This document shows, piece after piece, positions 25,720 to 35,207 of a stretch of 64,000 nt of DNA; position 1 is the first letter of the stretch; the number at the start of each line of letters is the position of its first letter. A program made the position numbers and the translations under genes. The stretch spans positions 38,294 through 102,293 of the forward strand of contig JBCCAR010000007.1 in the NCBI GenBank assembly GCA_039814715.1, given 5' to 3'. The notes under the pieces were generated by a model. The model ran no database searches and had not been told where the DNA came from. It saw only the letters and a list, made by a program, of their open reading frames with translations. This DNA comes from CAKZYD01 sp039814715. Its GTDB lineage: Bacteria; Pseudomonadota; Alphaproteobacteria; Sphingomonadales; CAKZYD01.

Positions 25720-26901
25720 TTAGAGTGCAGCGACCAAAGCATCAACCAAGTCCGTCTTTTCCCAAGAAAAGCCGCCATCGCTGTCGGGCTCCCGGCCAAA
25801 GTGGCCATAAGCAGCGGTGCGCTGATAGATGGGTTTGTTCAGCCCCAGGTGCTCGCGAATGCCGCGGGGAGACAAGTCCATCACTTTACCGATGGCGGCC
25901 TCTACATCATCTGCAGTGACACCCGGCTTTGCGCTGCCATTGAGATCAACATAAACGGCGAGCGGCTTTGATACCCCAATCGCATAGGCAAGCTGTATGA
26001 CGCAGCTTTCAGCAAGACCCGCCGCAACAATATTCTTCGCCAAATAGCGCGACGCGTAGGCTGCCGAGCGATCCACCTTTGTGGGGTCTTTACCCGAAAA
26101 AGCGCCGCCGCCATGGGGCGCGGCACCGCCATAGGTATCGACAATAATCTTACGGCCAGTCAGGCCCGCATCCCCATCAGGGCCCCCAATTTCAAAAACA
26201 CCCGTTGGGTTGACGTAGAATTCCTCGTCTGGACACATCCAACCATCTGGCAGAACTCCGGCAACGACCTTGCGCACCAGCTCGCGCAGCTCTTCTTGGT
26301 CAAAGCCAGCGCTATGCTGCGTCGAGACGACGACCGACGTCGCGCCAACCGGCTTTCCGTTTTCATATTTCAAAGAGACTTGGCTTTTAGAATCTGGCTC
26401 CAGCATCGGCATGCCGCCATCATGGCGTGCGGCCGCCAGCGCTTTTAGAATTTCGTGAGAATAAAAAATCGGAGCCGGCATTAAGGTCGGCGTTTCACGT
26501 GTTGCGTAGCCAAACATGATGCCCTGATCGCCAGCGCCTTCGTCTTTATTGCCTGCTGCATCGACGCCCTGCGCAATATCAACAGATTGCTCATGCACGA
26601 AGGTCTGGAAATTTGCATTTTCCCAGTGAAAGCCGTCTTGCTCATAGCCAATTGCTTTCACAGCACTGCGGGCTGCTGCTTCCAATTCAGCTTCCGTCAC
26701 TGGAACAGATGACCGAACCTCACCAGCAAGCACAATTTGATTGGTCGTGACCATCGTTTCCACCGCAACCCGCGCCTGTGGGTCTTTTGAAAGATACACA
26801 TCCACAATACTGTCAGAAATCCGGTCGGCCACTTTGTCTGGATGGCCTTCAGACACAGATTCACTTGTGAAGATGTATTCGGCGCGGTCGGTATTGCTCA
26901 T
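25720..26901 (-). CDS. metK: S-adenosylmethionine synthase
   Basis: A 393-residue MetK that makes SAM from ATP and methionine. Signatures: SEGHPDKVADRISDSIVD, GAGDQGIMFGYATRE, the GGAAPHGGGAFSGKDPTKVDRS loop region, and a terminal VALVAAL. Length is normal. In alphaproteobacteria it commonly neighbours trmB and a PraR-like regulator, as here. The leader (26902-27000) holds a 6-base hairpin, but I see no known SAM riboswitch pattern. Confidence 0.98.
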   Translation of the reverse strand: MSNTDRAEYIFTSESVSEGHPDKVADRISDSIVDVYLSKDPQARVAVETMVTTNQIVLAGEVRSSVPVTEAELEAAARSAVKAIGYEQDGFHWENANFQTFVHEQSVDIAQGVDAAGNKDEGAGDQGIMFGYATRETPTLMPAPIFYSHEILKALAAARHDGGMPMLEPDSKSQVSLKYENGKPVGATSVVVSTQHSAGFDQEELRELVRKVVAGVLPDGWMCPDEEFYVNPTGVFEIGGPDGDAGLTGRKIIVDTYGGAAPHGGGAFSGKDPTKVDRSAAYASRYLAKNIVAAGLAESCVIQLAYAIGVSKPLAVYVDLNGSAKPGVTADDVEAAIGKVMDLSPRGIREHLGLNKPIYQRTAAYGHFGREPDSDGGFSWEKTDLVDALVAAL

Positions 26902-27000
26902 AAATAGGCACCCTTCTTATGGTCAGACTAGCGAGCGCTGTGTTGCACAGCTTCACTTTCATTCCAACACATAAGTTGGGCGCCGGCTGGCTGAGTGGGC

Positions 27001-27393
27001 TTAGGCGGATACCGCGCGAATAAGATCCAGCAGCCGGCGACGAATGCCGCTGTCTTTAATACGCGCATAGGCGCGCACTAAATCCTGCGTTTCAGCATGC
27101 ATTTTTTGATCAATTTCGAAGGGCGCACTGTCTTCCGCAACGGCATCATATACAACCTCTTGCGGGTCCTCATATCCTTCAAAGAAATAGGGGATTTCAA
27201 CGTCTAGAATTTGACTGAGATGATAGAGGCGCGAGCTGCCAATGCGGTTCATGCCGCGTTCGTATTTTTGAACTTGCTGAAATGTGAGCCCAAGCGCTTT
27301 GCCTAGTTTCTCTTGGCTCATGGATAAGGCGTTACGCCGTTTTCTGACTTGCTGACCGACATGAATGTCAACTGGATCGGGATGCTCTGCCAT
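27001..27393 (-). CDS. PraR-like helix-turn-helix regulator (Xre family)
   Basis: A 130-residue protein with an HTH_3 domain at about residues 10-66: HVGQQVRKRRNALSMSQEKLG, then ALGLTFQQVQKYERGMNRIG and SRLYHLSQIL. This resembles the PraR / PhrR family of rhizobial regulators that lies between lnt and metK. The start at 27393 (MAEHPDPVDI) is chosen over a frame reaching 27456 because it matches family N-termini. Target genes unknown. Confidence 0.85.
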   Translation of the reverse strand: MAEHPDPVDIHVGQQVRKRRNALSMSQEKLGKALGLTFQQVQKYERGMNRIGSSRLYHLSQILDVEIPYFFEGYEDPQEVVYDAVAEDSAPFEIDQKMHAETQDLVRAYARIKDSGIRRRLLDLIRAVSA

Positions 27394-27501
27394 ATCTAAC
27401 GTTCTCTTACTCTGTTTGCATACATATGCATGTGGCCATGCAGCAGATGGTATCAAACTTAAGTGTAAACTCGGTCACACACTGATTATGTTACAAACTG
27501 A

Positions 27502-29046
27502 TTACACTGCACCTTCGTACAAGCGCGCAACCGCAAAAGATAGCATGAAAATGCAACTAAAATAGGTCACGGACATTCCCTTAGTGATTGAAAACAGTGG
27601 CACCTTTAAGAGTGGCTTGGGCAATTTGCTGACCAATGCGTCTTTTTCGTCAAGCTCTAAGGATGCGATCATTCGGCCATAGGGATCAAAGACTGCGCTT
27701 ATGCCCGTACCTGTACTGCGCACCAACGCCGCGCCATGCTCAATGGCTCTCATTAGGGCTAGGTTCATGTGCTGATAGGGCCCAGCTGATGCACCAAACC
27801 AAGCATCATTTGAGATATTCAAAATCCAATCCGGCCGCACTTCCAGGGCCGTGACCATGGATGGGAAAATACCTTCATAGCAGATCAAGGGAGCAACAAG
27901 GGGCAGCCCATCGATCTCCAATATCGTCGGCCCTGGCCCTGGCACAAAGCCTGCCAGAGCATCAACAAGCGTGCCAACGCCGAGTTGTTTTAATAGGCCG
28001 CCATAAGGCACATATTCACCAAAGGGCACCAAGTGCGACTTATCGTACCGGGCAACAAGCGCGCCGCCACGCAGAACAAACAGTGCGTTGCGCGCTGTTT
28101 CTTGGCCACGCTGCCCAACAAGCCGGTTGGCGCCAAAGAAGAGGGTCGTCTCCTCTCCCAATTGGCGTTGAAGCTCGCGCTGGCTGGCAGGCGATGTGTC
28201 AATCAAATAAGGGTAGGCCGTCTCAGGCCAAATGACGATCTTGCGCGCATCCGGGCTGACCGTCGCCGATTGGGACAATTCGATGTGATTGCGTAGATGG
28301 GACTCTAGCAGGCCGCGGTCCCATTTATCCTTTTGGGCAATGTTGGCTTGCACCAAAACGAGTTCAATGCCGCCTTGAACGGCAGACGGCCCTTGCGGGA
28401 TGCGCCAGGCGCCAAAGCTCCAAAGGCCCAGAAATACACTGCCTGCTAGGAGAGCAGTTAAAATACGCCCGCGCGGCGGCATCGAGCCAGTTAAACTCGC
28501 GCCAACAAGACCAACCATGAGCATGGTGACTAGGCTTAATCCAAACACACCCGCCACGCTCGCAAACTGCGCCATTGGCAGTACAGTCGCCCATAGAGCG
28601 CCGACCGGGTTCCATGGAAAGCCTGTCAGGATAAAGCCGCGCGCCACCTCCGCCAAGGTCCAAGCCATGGCCAGTGCCAGTGCGAAGGCAACACCGCCGC
28701 TGCCGCGGCGCGAAAGCGCATGGGTCAAAAGCGCTGCAAAGCCAAGATAAAGCGCCATGACTAAGGCTAGGCCCATGACTGAAACAACCCCCTGGACGTA
28801 GCTAAAACCCTCTCGCACCGCGAAGGCATTCGCGATCCAAGAGAAGTTCAACGCGAACTGACCAAGCCCGAAGCAATAGCCAATCCAAAAAGCATCGCGC
28901 CTGCGCCTTGCGAGAAACAATAGGCCGGCCCATACCCCAAGCGCGAAGCAAGCCGGCAGGATGAGGGCATGCGGCGCATACCCAAAGGCAAAGACGCCGC
29001 CGCATAGGCCTGCAAACGCACGAACGAGAAGTGGCCGCTGCAACAC
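27502..29046 (-). CDS. lnt: Apolipoprotein N-acyltransferase
   Basis: A 514-residue inner-membrane enzyme that adds the third acyl chain to lipoproteins. It has many hydrophobic helices in the first 210 residues, then a nitrilase-like domain with the catalytic Glu in VIWPETAYPYL, Lys in YDKSHLVPFGEYVP and Cys in PLICYEGIFPSMV, and one more C-terminal helix. It lies 8 bases downstream of the corC-like gene in the phoH-ybeY-corC-lnt order. Confidence 0.97.
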   Translation of the reverse strand: MLQRPLLVRAFAGLCGGVFAFGYAPHALILPACFALGVWAGLLFLARRRRDAFWIGYCFGLGQFALNFSWIANAFAVREGFSYVQGVVSVMGLALVMALYLGFAALLTHALSRRGSGGVAFALALAMAWTLAEVARGFILTGFPWNPVGALWATVLPMAQFASVAGVFGLSLVTMLMVGLVGASLTGSMPPRGRILTALLAGSVFLGLWSFGAWRIPQGPSAVQGGIELVLVQANIAQKDKWDRGLLESHLRNHIELSQSATVSPDARKIVIWPETAYPYLIDTSPASQRELQRQLGEETTLFFGANRLVGQRGQETARNALFVLRGGALVARYDKSHLVPFGEYVPYGGLLKQLGVGTLVDALAGFVPGPGPTILEIDGLPLVAPLICYEGIFPSMVTALEVRPDWILNISNDAWFGASAGPYQHMNLALMRAIEHGAALVRSTGTGISAVFDPYGRMIASLELDEKDALVSKLPKPLLKVPLFSITKGMSVTYFSCIFMLSFAVARLYEGAV

Positions 29047-29054
29047 TGCTAGTT

Positions 29055-30113
29055 TTATTTTGGCGACGGCGGAGAGGCTGGCGGCGTTTCATCGCGGGAG
29101 ATGCGGACTTGTTTGATCCGGCGCGGGTCCCCATCGATCACTTCAAACAAAAAACCCGCGTCATGACGCACTTGCTCCCCGATAACAGGAACCCGCCCTG
29201 CGATGGACACCACTAAGCCGCCCAGGGTATCGATATCGTCTTCGTCTTGGCCAAAAGCTGCGCCAAGCGTTTCTTCTAAATTACTGATTTCAACACGGGC
29301 ATCAGCCAGCCATTCGCCTTCCGTTACAGAGGCAATAACGTCGCGCTGTTCTTCGTCATGTTCATCTTCAATGTCCCCAACAATCTGTTCAACCAAATCC
29401 TCAATGGTGATCAAACCATCCGTCCCGCCAAACTCATCGACGACAATAGCCATATGGATGCGCGCTGCGCGCATCCGGGCAAGCAAGTCGATGACACGCA
29501 TGGACGGCGGGACATACAGGACAGAGCGCACCAAAGAGGCAATGCTAGGCTGCTTGCGCGGCTGGCCGTTTGCCTTAGGCGTTAAAGGGGCAACCACATC
29601 CTTGATGTGGACCATGCCGACTACATTATCGAGTGTATCGCGGAACACTGGAATACGTGAATGCGCGGCCTCGATAAAGAAGCTCACAAGGCTTTCAAAG
29701 CTTTCTTGTTCATCGATGGCGATAATATCGGCGTGGGGCACCATCACATCGTCAACGCACACTTCATGATACTGCAGAATGTTGCGGATCATGCGGCGTT
29801 CATCGTCGCCTAGATTGGCTGTCGCTTGACCCTGCGCTAAATCTGCTTCGACAATGCTCTCGAGAGATTGGCGAACATCGCGGTCTTTAGAGGCGAAAGG
29901 TTTTTTGAGCCAACGCAGCCAGCCCGGGCTGGGCTTGGTTTCAACTTCGCTCGGAAATGGCGATACGGCGCTGGATGATTGCTCTTCCAGCGCGGTGGGA
30001 CTAGAGGCCGGCTCTGCGTCCTCCGTACGGGTCTCGCTATGGGGGTCTAAAGTCGTCAAAGCCTGTCCTTTCGCACTGGCCCGTTCATCATACATCATCG
30101 CCATATGGGTCAC
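29055..30113 (-). CDS. CorC/HlyC-type CBS-domain protein
   Basis: A 352-residue cytosolic protein without the DUF21 membrane domain: a low-complexity N-terminus, two CBS domains (VDDVMVPHADIIAIDEQES and VVDEFGGTDGLITIEDLVEQIVGD) and a C-terminal CorC_HlyC domain. CorC has been linked to magnesium and cobalt efflux; the real role is still unclear for many members. GTG 30113 or ATG 30104/30098 could be the start, all overlapping the ybeY end. Part of the phoH-ybeY-corC-lnt run. Confidence 0.92.
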   Translation of the reverse strand: MTHMAMMYDERASAKGQALTTLDPHSETRTEDAEPASSPTALEEQSSSAVSPFPSEVETKPSPGWLRWLKKPFASKDRDVRQSLESIVEADLAQGQATANLGDDERRMIRNILQYHEVCVDDVMVPHADIIAIDEQESFESLVSFFIEAAHSRIPVFRDTLDNVVGMVHIKDVVAPLTPKANGQPRKQPSIASLVRSVLYVPPSMRVIDLLARMRAARIHMAIVVDEFGGTDGLITIEDLVEQIVGDIEDEHDEEQRDVIASVTEGEWLADARVEISNLEETLGAAFGQDEDDIDTLGGLVVSIAGRVPVIGEQVRHDAGFLFEVIDGDPRRIKQVRISRDETPPASPPSPK

Positions 30114-30591
30114 TTAGCCCCAATCTGGCGCAGATGTCTCGTTCAATCTGCTCCATTTGCTGAGCAGCACTCTCACTTTCGTGATCATATCCTAACAGGT
30201 GCAAAACACCATGAACGGTTAGATGGGTGAGGTGCGCCGCTGCCGCAATGCCTTTGCCCGCCGCTTCTCGCTCTAAAGTGTCCAGGCTGAGCGCTAAATC
30301 GCCCAACAGAACAGGATAGCCCTCATTAATGTGCCCCTTCCATTCCCCTGGCTCGTAAGTTGGGAAGGATAACACGTTGGTGGCCCTGTCTTTGCCGCGG
30401 TGCGCGCCGTTTAAGCTTTTTAGACACGCGTCGTCTCCCAATAGAATGGAAATTTCAAACGCGGCTGCACTTTCGGCGACGGCCAAATGGTCGAGAACAG
30501 CCCCGCAGGTTGCATCAAGCGTTTGCGTTACGTCAGGGAGAACCTGCGTCCAGCGATCTGCTGCAATGTGTGTGTCAACAAGGAGCGGCAA
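30088..30591 (-). CDS. ybeY: Endoribonuclease YbeY
   Basis: A 167-residue YbeY, a zinc-dependent endoribonuclease for 16S rRNA processing. The metal signature HLTVHGVLHLLGYDHE sits near residues 124-139. NGAHRGKDRATNVLSFPTYE is also typical. It starts two bases after the phoH stop and overlaps the corC start, so the four genes appear to be one transcript. Confidence 0.96.
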   Translation of the reverse strand: MPLLVDTHIAADRWTQVLPDVTQTLDATCGAVLDHLAVAESAAAFEISILLGDDACLKSLNGAHRGKDRATNVLSFPTYEPGEWKGHINEGYPVLLGDLALSLDTLEREAAGKGIAAAAHLTHLTVHGVLHLLGYDHESESAAQQMEQIERDICARLGLSDPYGDDV

Positions 30592-30593
30592 AA

Positions 30594-31712
30594 CTAAGCC
30601 GCACCGCCCGCTGCCTCGCCGCGGTCAGCGCGGTCAGCTTCATCATAAGCATCGACAATCCGGCCTACGAGAGGATGGCGCACAACATCTTGCGGCCGAA
30701 AACGCACAACCGAAATACCTTGGACAGTGCCAAGTGTATTAACCGCGTGCGCCAATCCCGACCGCGTTTTGGGCGGCAAATCCACTTGGCTGGGGTCGCC
30801 TGCAATCACCATCTGCGAGTTTTCTCCAAAGCGGGTGAGGAACATCTTCATCTGCATCACCGATGCATTTTGCGCTTCATCCAAGATGACGAAGGCGTTG
30901 GACAACGTTCGCCCGCGCATAAACGCGAGCGGCGCGATTTCTATCTCGCCCGACTGCATACGCCGTTCCACAAAGTCGGCAGGCAATAAATCATCCAGCG
31001 CGTCATAGAGCGGGCGCAGATAAGGATCGACTTTCTCGCGCATATCGCCTGGAAGAAAACCAAGATTTTCGCCTGCTTCAACAGCTGGGCGCGATAAGAC
31101 AATTCTATCGACTTTCCCCGCCAGCATCGCTGAAACAGCCTGCGCTACGGCAAGATATGTTTTGCCTGTCCCCGCAGGGCCAATACCAAACACCATGGAT
31201 GTATCAGCGAGGCGCGCAATATAATCGGCTTGCGTCGGCGAGCGCGGCCGCAGGACTTTTTTGCGGATTTGGATGCTCACATTACCGGCCGGGCCGGGCC
31301 TGTTTTTTGGCCGCGCCTGCCGCGGCGTTGGGACTGTTTGAGAAACAGGCTCAACCTCAACGTCAGACATTTTTTCAACCATTCGGATTGCGCCGTCCAC
31401 ATCGCCAAGTTCAATCGGCTGGCCAGACTTAGCGCGGCCGTACAGCTCTTCCAAAACCACCTGGGCTTTGCCAACAGCATCCTCCCCGCCAAGCAACGTA
31501 AGCTCATTGCCGCGGCTAGAGAGATCAAGACCTAAGGCAGCCTCCAGCTGGGAGAGATTTTTATTATACTCGCCGAACAGCGGCGGCAGCTGACTATTGT
31601 CTGCAAACGATAAGACGCGTTTGACTTTCCTGGCCCTTTGACCAGCGCTCGCGGCAACCTGGGTTTCGCTTTCAACCACGACATCTTGCGCAAACGGGCT
31701 GGCTTCAGGCAA
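30594..31712 (-). CDS. phoH: PhoH-like ATPase
   Basis: A 372-residue PhoH-family NTPase with Walker A FGIGPAGTGKTYLAVA, Walker B FVILDEAQNASV and MKMFLTRFGENSQMVIAGD. The N-terminal part resembles a KH-like/PhoH-N region (LGLDLSSRGNELTLLGGEDAV). PhoH with YbeY takes part in RNA processing in several bacteria. It overlaps the miaB end by 8 bases. Ordinary family length for alphaproteobacteria. Confidence 0.95.
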   Translation of the reverse strand: MPEASPFAQDVVVESETQVAASAGQRARKVKRVLSFADNSQLPPLFGEYNKNLSQLEAALGLDLSSRGNELTLLGGEDAVGKAQVVLEELYGRAKSGQPIELGDVDGAIRMVEKMSDVEVEPVSQTVPTPRQARPKNRPGPAGNVSIQIRKKVLRPRSPTQADYIARLADTSMVFGIGPAGTGKTYLAVAQAVSAMLAGKVDRIVLSRPAVEAGENLGFLPGDMREKVDPYLRPLYDALDDLLPADFVERRMQSGEIEIAPLAFMRGRTLSNAFVILDEAQNASVMQMKMFLTRFGENSQMVIAGDPSQVDLPPKTRSGLAHAVNTLGTVQGISVVRFRPQDVVRHPLVGRIVDAYDEADRADRGEAAGGAA

Positions 31713-33078
31713 GAGTTTTTACGTCCTCAGTTAGGAGCTGACCTGCCAAAGAGTTTGGACCCGATTGGACAATTTCGCAATCATGTATCTCGCCAAGAAA
31801 GTCGATTGGCTCCGCGCCCGCTGGCAACGTCACATGCACGGCCTGCATATAAGGACTGCGGCCAATAATCTGCGCCTCATATTTACCACTTCGCTCAAAC
31901 AAAACCGGCATGACCTGCCCGCATGCACCGGCATTGAAGGCAGATTGCTGCTCGTTTAGCAGGGCTTGCAGCTCAGCAAGGCGCTCCGTCTTGAGCTCTT
32001 CGGGAACTTGGCCCTCCATATCTGCGCCCGGAGTACCTGCACGAGGAGAATATTTGAAGGAGTAGCACTGAGCGTATTTTACGCGGCGCACCAAATCCAT
32101 CGTATCTGCAAAATCTGCATCACTTTCGCCTGGGAAGCCAACGATGAGATCGCTCGACAGAGCAATGCCTGGCCGCGCAGCACGCAGCTTATCCACTAGG
32201 TCAAAATACAAATCTCGGCCATGGCGGCGGTTCATCCGTTTGAGCACTGCATCTGACCCAGACTGCACCGGCAAATGCAAATACGGCATAAGCTGAGGAA
32301 TAGTGCCATGCGCGTTGATCAACCCATCATCCATATCACGTGGGTGGGAGGTTGTGTAGCGCAGCCGCTCGATACCGTCGATGTCCGCCAGTTCGTACAA
32401 AAGCCCGGCTAATGATTGAGTGCCGCCGCCAATTTTTTCGCCATGATAGGCATTCACATTTTGGCCAAGCAGCGTCACGTCCCGCGCGCCGCGTGATGCC
32501 AAGCTGCGGGCCTCATTGAGGATATCGGCTTCTGGCCGCGAAAACTCCCCGCCGCGGGTATAGGGCACGACGCAGAAGGTACAGAACTTGTCGCAGCCTT
32601 CTTGGATGGTCAAAAACGCAGTTGGAGGCGAAGGACGATACAGCGCAGCAGACTTAAGCGCAGCAAACTTATCTTCTGGCGCAAAGGACTGGGAGACGGC
32701 TTGCTGCTTTGGCTTTTGCAGCAAATCTGGTAGCTCTTGATACGCCTGCGGACCGACGACGACGTCTACATTTTTAGCCCGCCGCAGCATTTCATCACCC
32801 TCTGCTTGAGCGACACATCCGGCCACAGCTATTTTCATCGCTTTACCGCTTTGGGCCTGCTTATCTTGCATGACGCGCAAACGGCCAAGTTCCGAATAGA
32901 CTTTCTCAGCAGCTTTTTCGCGAATGTGGCAAGTATTCAGAACCGTTAAATCGGCGTCTTCAGGGGTATCAACCAGCGCATATCCATCGCTGCTCAACAC
33001 ATCTGCTATGCGCTGCGAATCATATACATTCATTTGGCAGCCATAGGTTTTGATAAAGGCCTTACGGGTATCGCCCAC
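31705..33078 (-). CDS. miaB: tRNA-2-methylthio-N6-dimethylallyladenosine synthase
   Basis: A 457-residue radical-SAM methylthiotransferase that modifies A37. It has an N-terminal UPF0004 domain (IKTYGCQMNVYDS with conserved Cys residues), the radical SAM cluster CDKFCTFC within QEGCDKFCTFCVVPYTRG, and a C-terminal TRAM domain. It reads into phoH with an 8-base overlap. Nothing unusual. Confidence 0.97.
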   Translation of the reverse strand: MGDTRKAFIKTYGCQMNVYDSQRIADVLSSDGYALVDTPEDADLTVLNTCHIREKAAEKVYSELGRLRVMQDKQAQSGKAMKIAVAGCVAQAEGDEMLRRAKNVDVVVGPQAYQELPDLLQKPKQQAVSQSFAPEDKFAALKSAALYRPSPPTAFLTIQEGCDKFCTFCVVPYTRGGEFSRPEADILNEARSLASRGARDVTLLGQNVNAYHGEKIGGGTQSLAGLLYELADIDGIERLRYTTSHPRDMDDGLINAHGTIPQLMPYLHLPVQSGSDAVLKRMNRRHGRDLYFDLVDKLRAARPGIALSSDLIVGFPGESDADFADTMDLVRRVKYAQCYSFKYSPRAGTPGADMEGQVPEELKTERLAELQALLNEQQSAFNAGACGQVMPVLFERSGKYEAQIIGRSPYMQAVHVTLPAGAEPIDFLGEIHDCEIVQSGPNSLAGQLLTEDVKTLA

Positions 33079-33134
33079 GGTTAGTCGCTTTCAGCTACGA
33101 AGAAAGGAATGAATTTCCTTGCGGCATAAGCCAG

Positions 33135-34046
33135 TCACAGGGCTTTTGCAACCAATTGGCTGGCTTCCAGCCGCCCGGAATTGGCGAGCCGCACACCTTG
33201 TCCGACCACAATTTCGCAGTGCTGAGCAAGCGCTTTGCGGCTATCAAATTCTTCAAGCCTAACAGGTTCATGAAAGTGAACGGTCGCGTCTATAGCGCTA
33301 AGGCCCATGACTTGAAGCAAGTGCGGTAAAAACTCCATATCGCCGACCCAGGAAATAGCATGCCGGTTTGCCCGCACCAGTGGAATGGAATTCACGCTTG
33401 TATAAGCCAGTGATACCGGCTGAATAACGGGCTCCAGGCCTTCCGTTTGCGCCGCCTCCACCACAGAGAAGAGCGCTGATTTAAAGGGCAAGACGCCATT
33501 GCCTGCGCTAGATGTTCCTTCCGGAAATAGTACCACATTATGACCTTGCGCGAGATGCTCAACGATTTGGTTACGTTGCTGCGCGCTTGACGTACGCCGT
33601 TCGCGCACAACAAAAATGGTTCGCTGGAGTTTCGCTAACGTGCCGAAAAAGCCCCAATTTTCAATCTCTGCTTTTGCAACAAAACTGCCGCGGATCGCCG
33701 CGCCTAAAACTGGAATATCCAGCCAAGAGATATGGTTTACGACATATAACACGCCAGGTGCGTCGCTGCGGGTGCCAACTCTGCGGAGCCGGACGCCGAA
33801 GGCCCAACACATCACGTTGTGGAACGCAATCGGGATGGCAGCGTAAAAGCGTGCAGCAAATTTAACGATCAGCCCTTGCCAAGGCAGCATAATGACGACG
33901 GCCAGGAATCCGAGAACGATCGTGCGAAGAGCTGCCGCGTTGACCTTAGCATCTTTCGCGCCAAGGGCCCCCATTTCGCCAGCTGGAATAACAGTCGCTG
34001 ACGGCTGCGCGTCAGGTGATTGTGGATAAGGGGTCTGCGCTGACAC
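33135..34046 (-). CDS. plsC: Lysophospholipid (1-acylglycerol-3-phosphate) acyltransferase
   Basis: A 303-residue PlsC-like membrane acyltransferase. It has a membrane helix (about 42-65), the NHISWLD form of the NHxxxxD catalytic motif, GSFVAKAEI, and FPEGTSSAGNGVLPFKSALF with the FPEGT motif. It is longer at the N-terminus than typical by about 35 residues (Pro-rich). It lies between fur and miaB, as in Hyphomicrobiales. It could act on lyso-ornithine or lyso-phosphatidic acid. Confidence 0.88.
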   Translation of the reverse strand: MSAQTPYPQSPDAQPSATVIPAGEMGALGAKDAKVNAAALRTIVLGFLAVVIMLPWQGLIVKFAARFYAAIPIAFHNVMCWAFGVRLRRVGTRSDAPGVLYVVNHISWLDIPVLGAAIRGSFVAKAEIENWGFFGTLAKLQRTIFVVRERRTSSAQQRNQIVEHLAQGHNVVLFPEGTSSAGNGVLPFKSALFSVVEAAQTEGLEPVIQPVSLAYTSVNSIPLVRANRHAISWVGDMEFLPHLLQVMGLSAIDATVHFHEPVRLEEFDSRKALAQHCEIVVGQGVRLANSGRLEASQLVAKAL

Positions 34047-34057
34047 TCAACCCATGC

Positions 34058-34477
34058 TCATGTCTTGATTTTCCGCCCATAGAGTTCCATGCGGTGATCA
34101 ACCAACTCATATCCAAGTTTTTCAGCAATTTGTCGCTGCAACTCTTCAATTTCTTCGTTGTGGAACTCAACAACATCGCCGCTTTCCAAATCGATCAAAT
34201 GATCGTGGTGATCATCGCTAGCAGGTTCATAACGCGACCGACCATCTCGGAAATCATGCCGCTCTACAATGCCTGCTTCTTCAAACAAGCGCACTGTTCG
34301 GTAAACGGTTGCGATGGAAATGCGCGAATCGACATCAACGGATCGCCTGTAAAGCTCTTCAACATCCGGGTGGTCTTCCGCATCGCTCATCACTTTGGCA
34401 ATCACACGGCGTTGGTCTGTCATCCTCAGACCACGCGCGGCACATAGGCTTTCCAAATCAATCATCACACACTCCAT
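34058..34477 (-). CDS. fur: Ferric/manganese uptake regulator Fur (Mur type)
   Basis: A 139-residue Fur-family protein: winged helix (ARGLRMTDQRRVIAKVM, ISIATVYRTVRLFEEAG) and a His-rich dimer domain (SDDHHDHLIDLESGDVVEF). It lacks the C-terminal CxxC zinc pair, as usual for alphaproteobacterial Fur/Mur, which often senses manganese. Two likely starts lie 12 bases apart (34477 and 34465). A second, Irr-like Fur paralog lies at 3118. Confidence 0.92.
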   Translation of the reverse strand: MECVMIDLESLCAARGLRMTDQRRVIAKVMSDAEDHPDVEELYRRSVDVDSRISIATVYRTVRLFEEAGIVERHDFRDGRSRYEPASDDHHDHLIDLESGDVVEFHNEEIEELQRQIAEKLGYELVDHRMELYGRKIKT

Positions 34478-34661
34478 CGCGCGCCCGCTGCTGGCGCCAT
34501 CACCGCATTCGAACTGAATGCGTGGCCGTCCCTATGATATAGAAAAAGCCTTCACTTTGGCCAGACCGGTTCGGCAAAAAATCCTGCGCGTATGATCAAC
34601 CCTTCCTTTTCTATTCGAAGGAAAGCAAAACCACCCTAAGCAGAACGCTCGGTAAAAAACG

Positions 34662-35072
34662 CTACTTACGGCGGCCTTTGCCAAGACCAATTTGTTTTGC
34701 CAACTTCCGCCGCTGCTCTGCATAATTTGGTGCAACCATTGGATAATCAGCTGCCAAATTCCACCGCTCACGATATTCATCAGGCGACATATTGTACCGA
34801 GTTTTAAGATGGCGCTTGAGCATCTTCAGCTTTTTACCATCTTCAAGACACACGATAAAGTCAGGCTGGATCGATTTTCTGACCGATACGGCCGGTTCAG
34901 GGCGCGGCGCTTCTTCAGGAACTGGATTTTCCAACCCTGCAAGCGTTTGATAGACTTGCTGGATGAGCGTAGGGACATCAGACACAGCAACAGTATTATT
35001 TGATACATGGGACGATACTATATCAGCAGTCAAAGACATCACGTCTTCGGATGTTGTAGGATTCGTGGTCAT
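34662..35072 (-). CDS. MucR-family transcriptional regulator
   Basis: A 136-residue MucR/Ros protein. The zinc-finger region has IVCLEDGKKLKMLKRHL then NMSPDEYRERWNLAADYPMVAP, the MucR signature, followed by a basic tail GLGKGRRK. MucR/Ros proteins are nucleoid-type repressors of exopolysaccharide and cell-cycle genes. Upstream (35073-35207) is A/T-rich and likely holds its promoter, as MucR is often autoregulated. Confidence 0.93.
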   Translation of the reverse strand: MTTNPTTSEDVMSLTADIVSSHVSNNTVAVSDVPTLIQQVYQTLAGLENPVPEEAPRPEPAVSVRKSIQPDFIVCLEDGKKLKMLKRHLKTRYNMSPDEYRERWNLAADYPMVAPNYAEQRRKLAKQIGLGKGRRK

Positions 35073-35207
35073 TTTTTATCTTTCAATATTTAAACGGACA
35101 AGGGGCAAACGCAGCTATTACAGGGTAATGTCAATGCAGGACTGGACTGTCAAATGATAATTTGTCACCGGTTTTATTCATATTTCAAAGAAACACCATT
35201 TGACTAT

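Noticed and set aside
26936..26952. Hairpin GCTGTG-TTG-CACAGC in the metK leader as a SAM riboswitch
   Set aside because: Only a 6-base stem; no match to the SAM-II, SAM-V or SAM/SAH core sequences I know.
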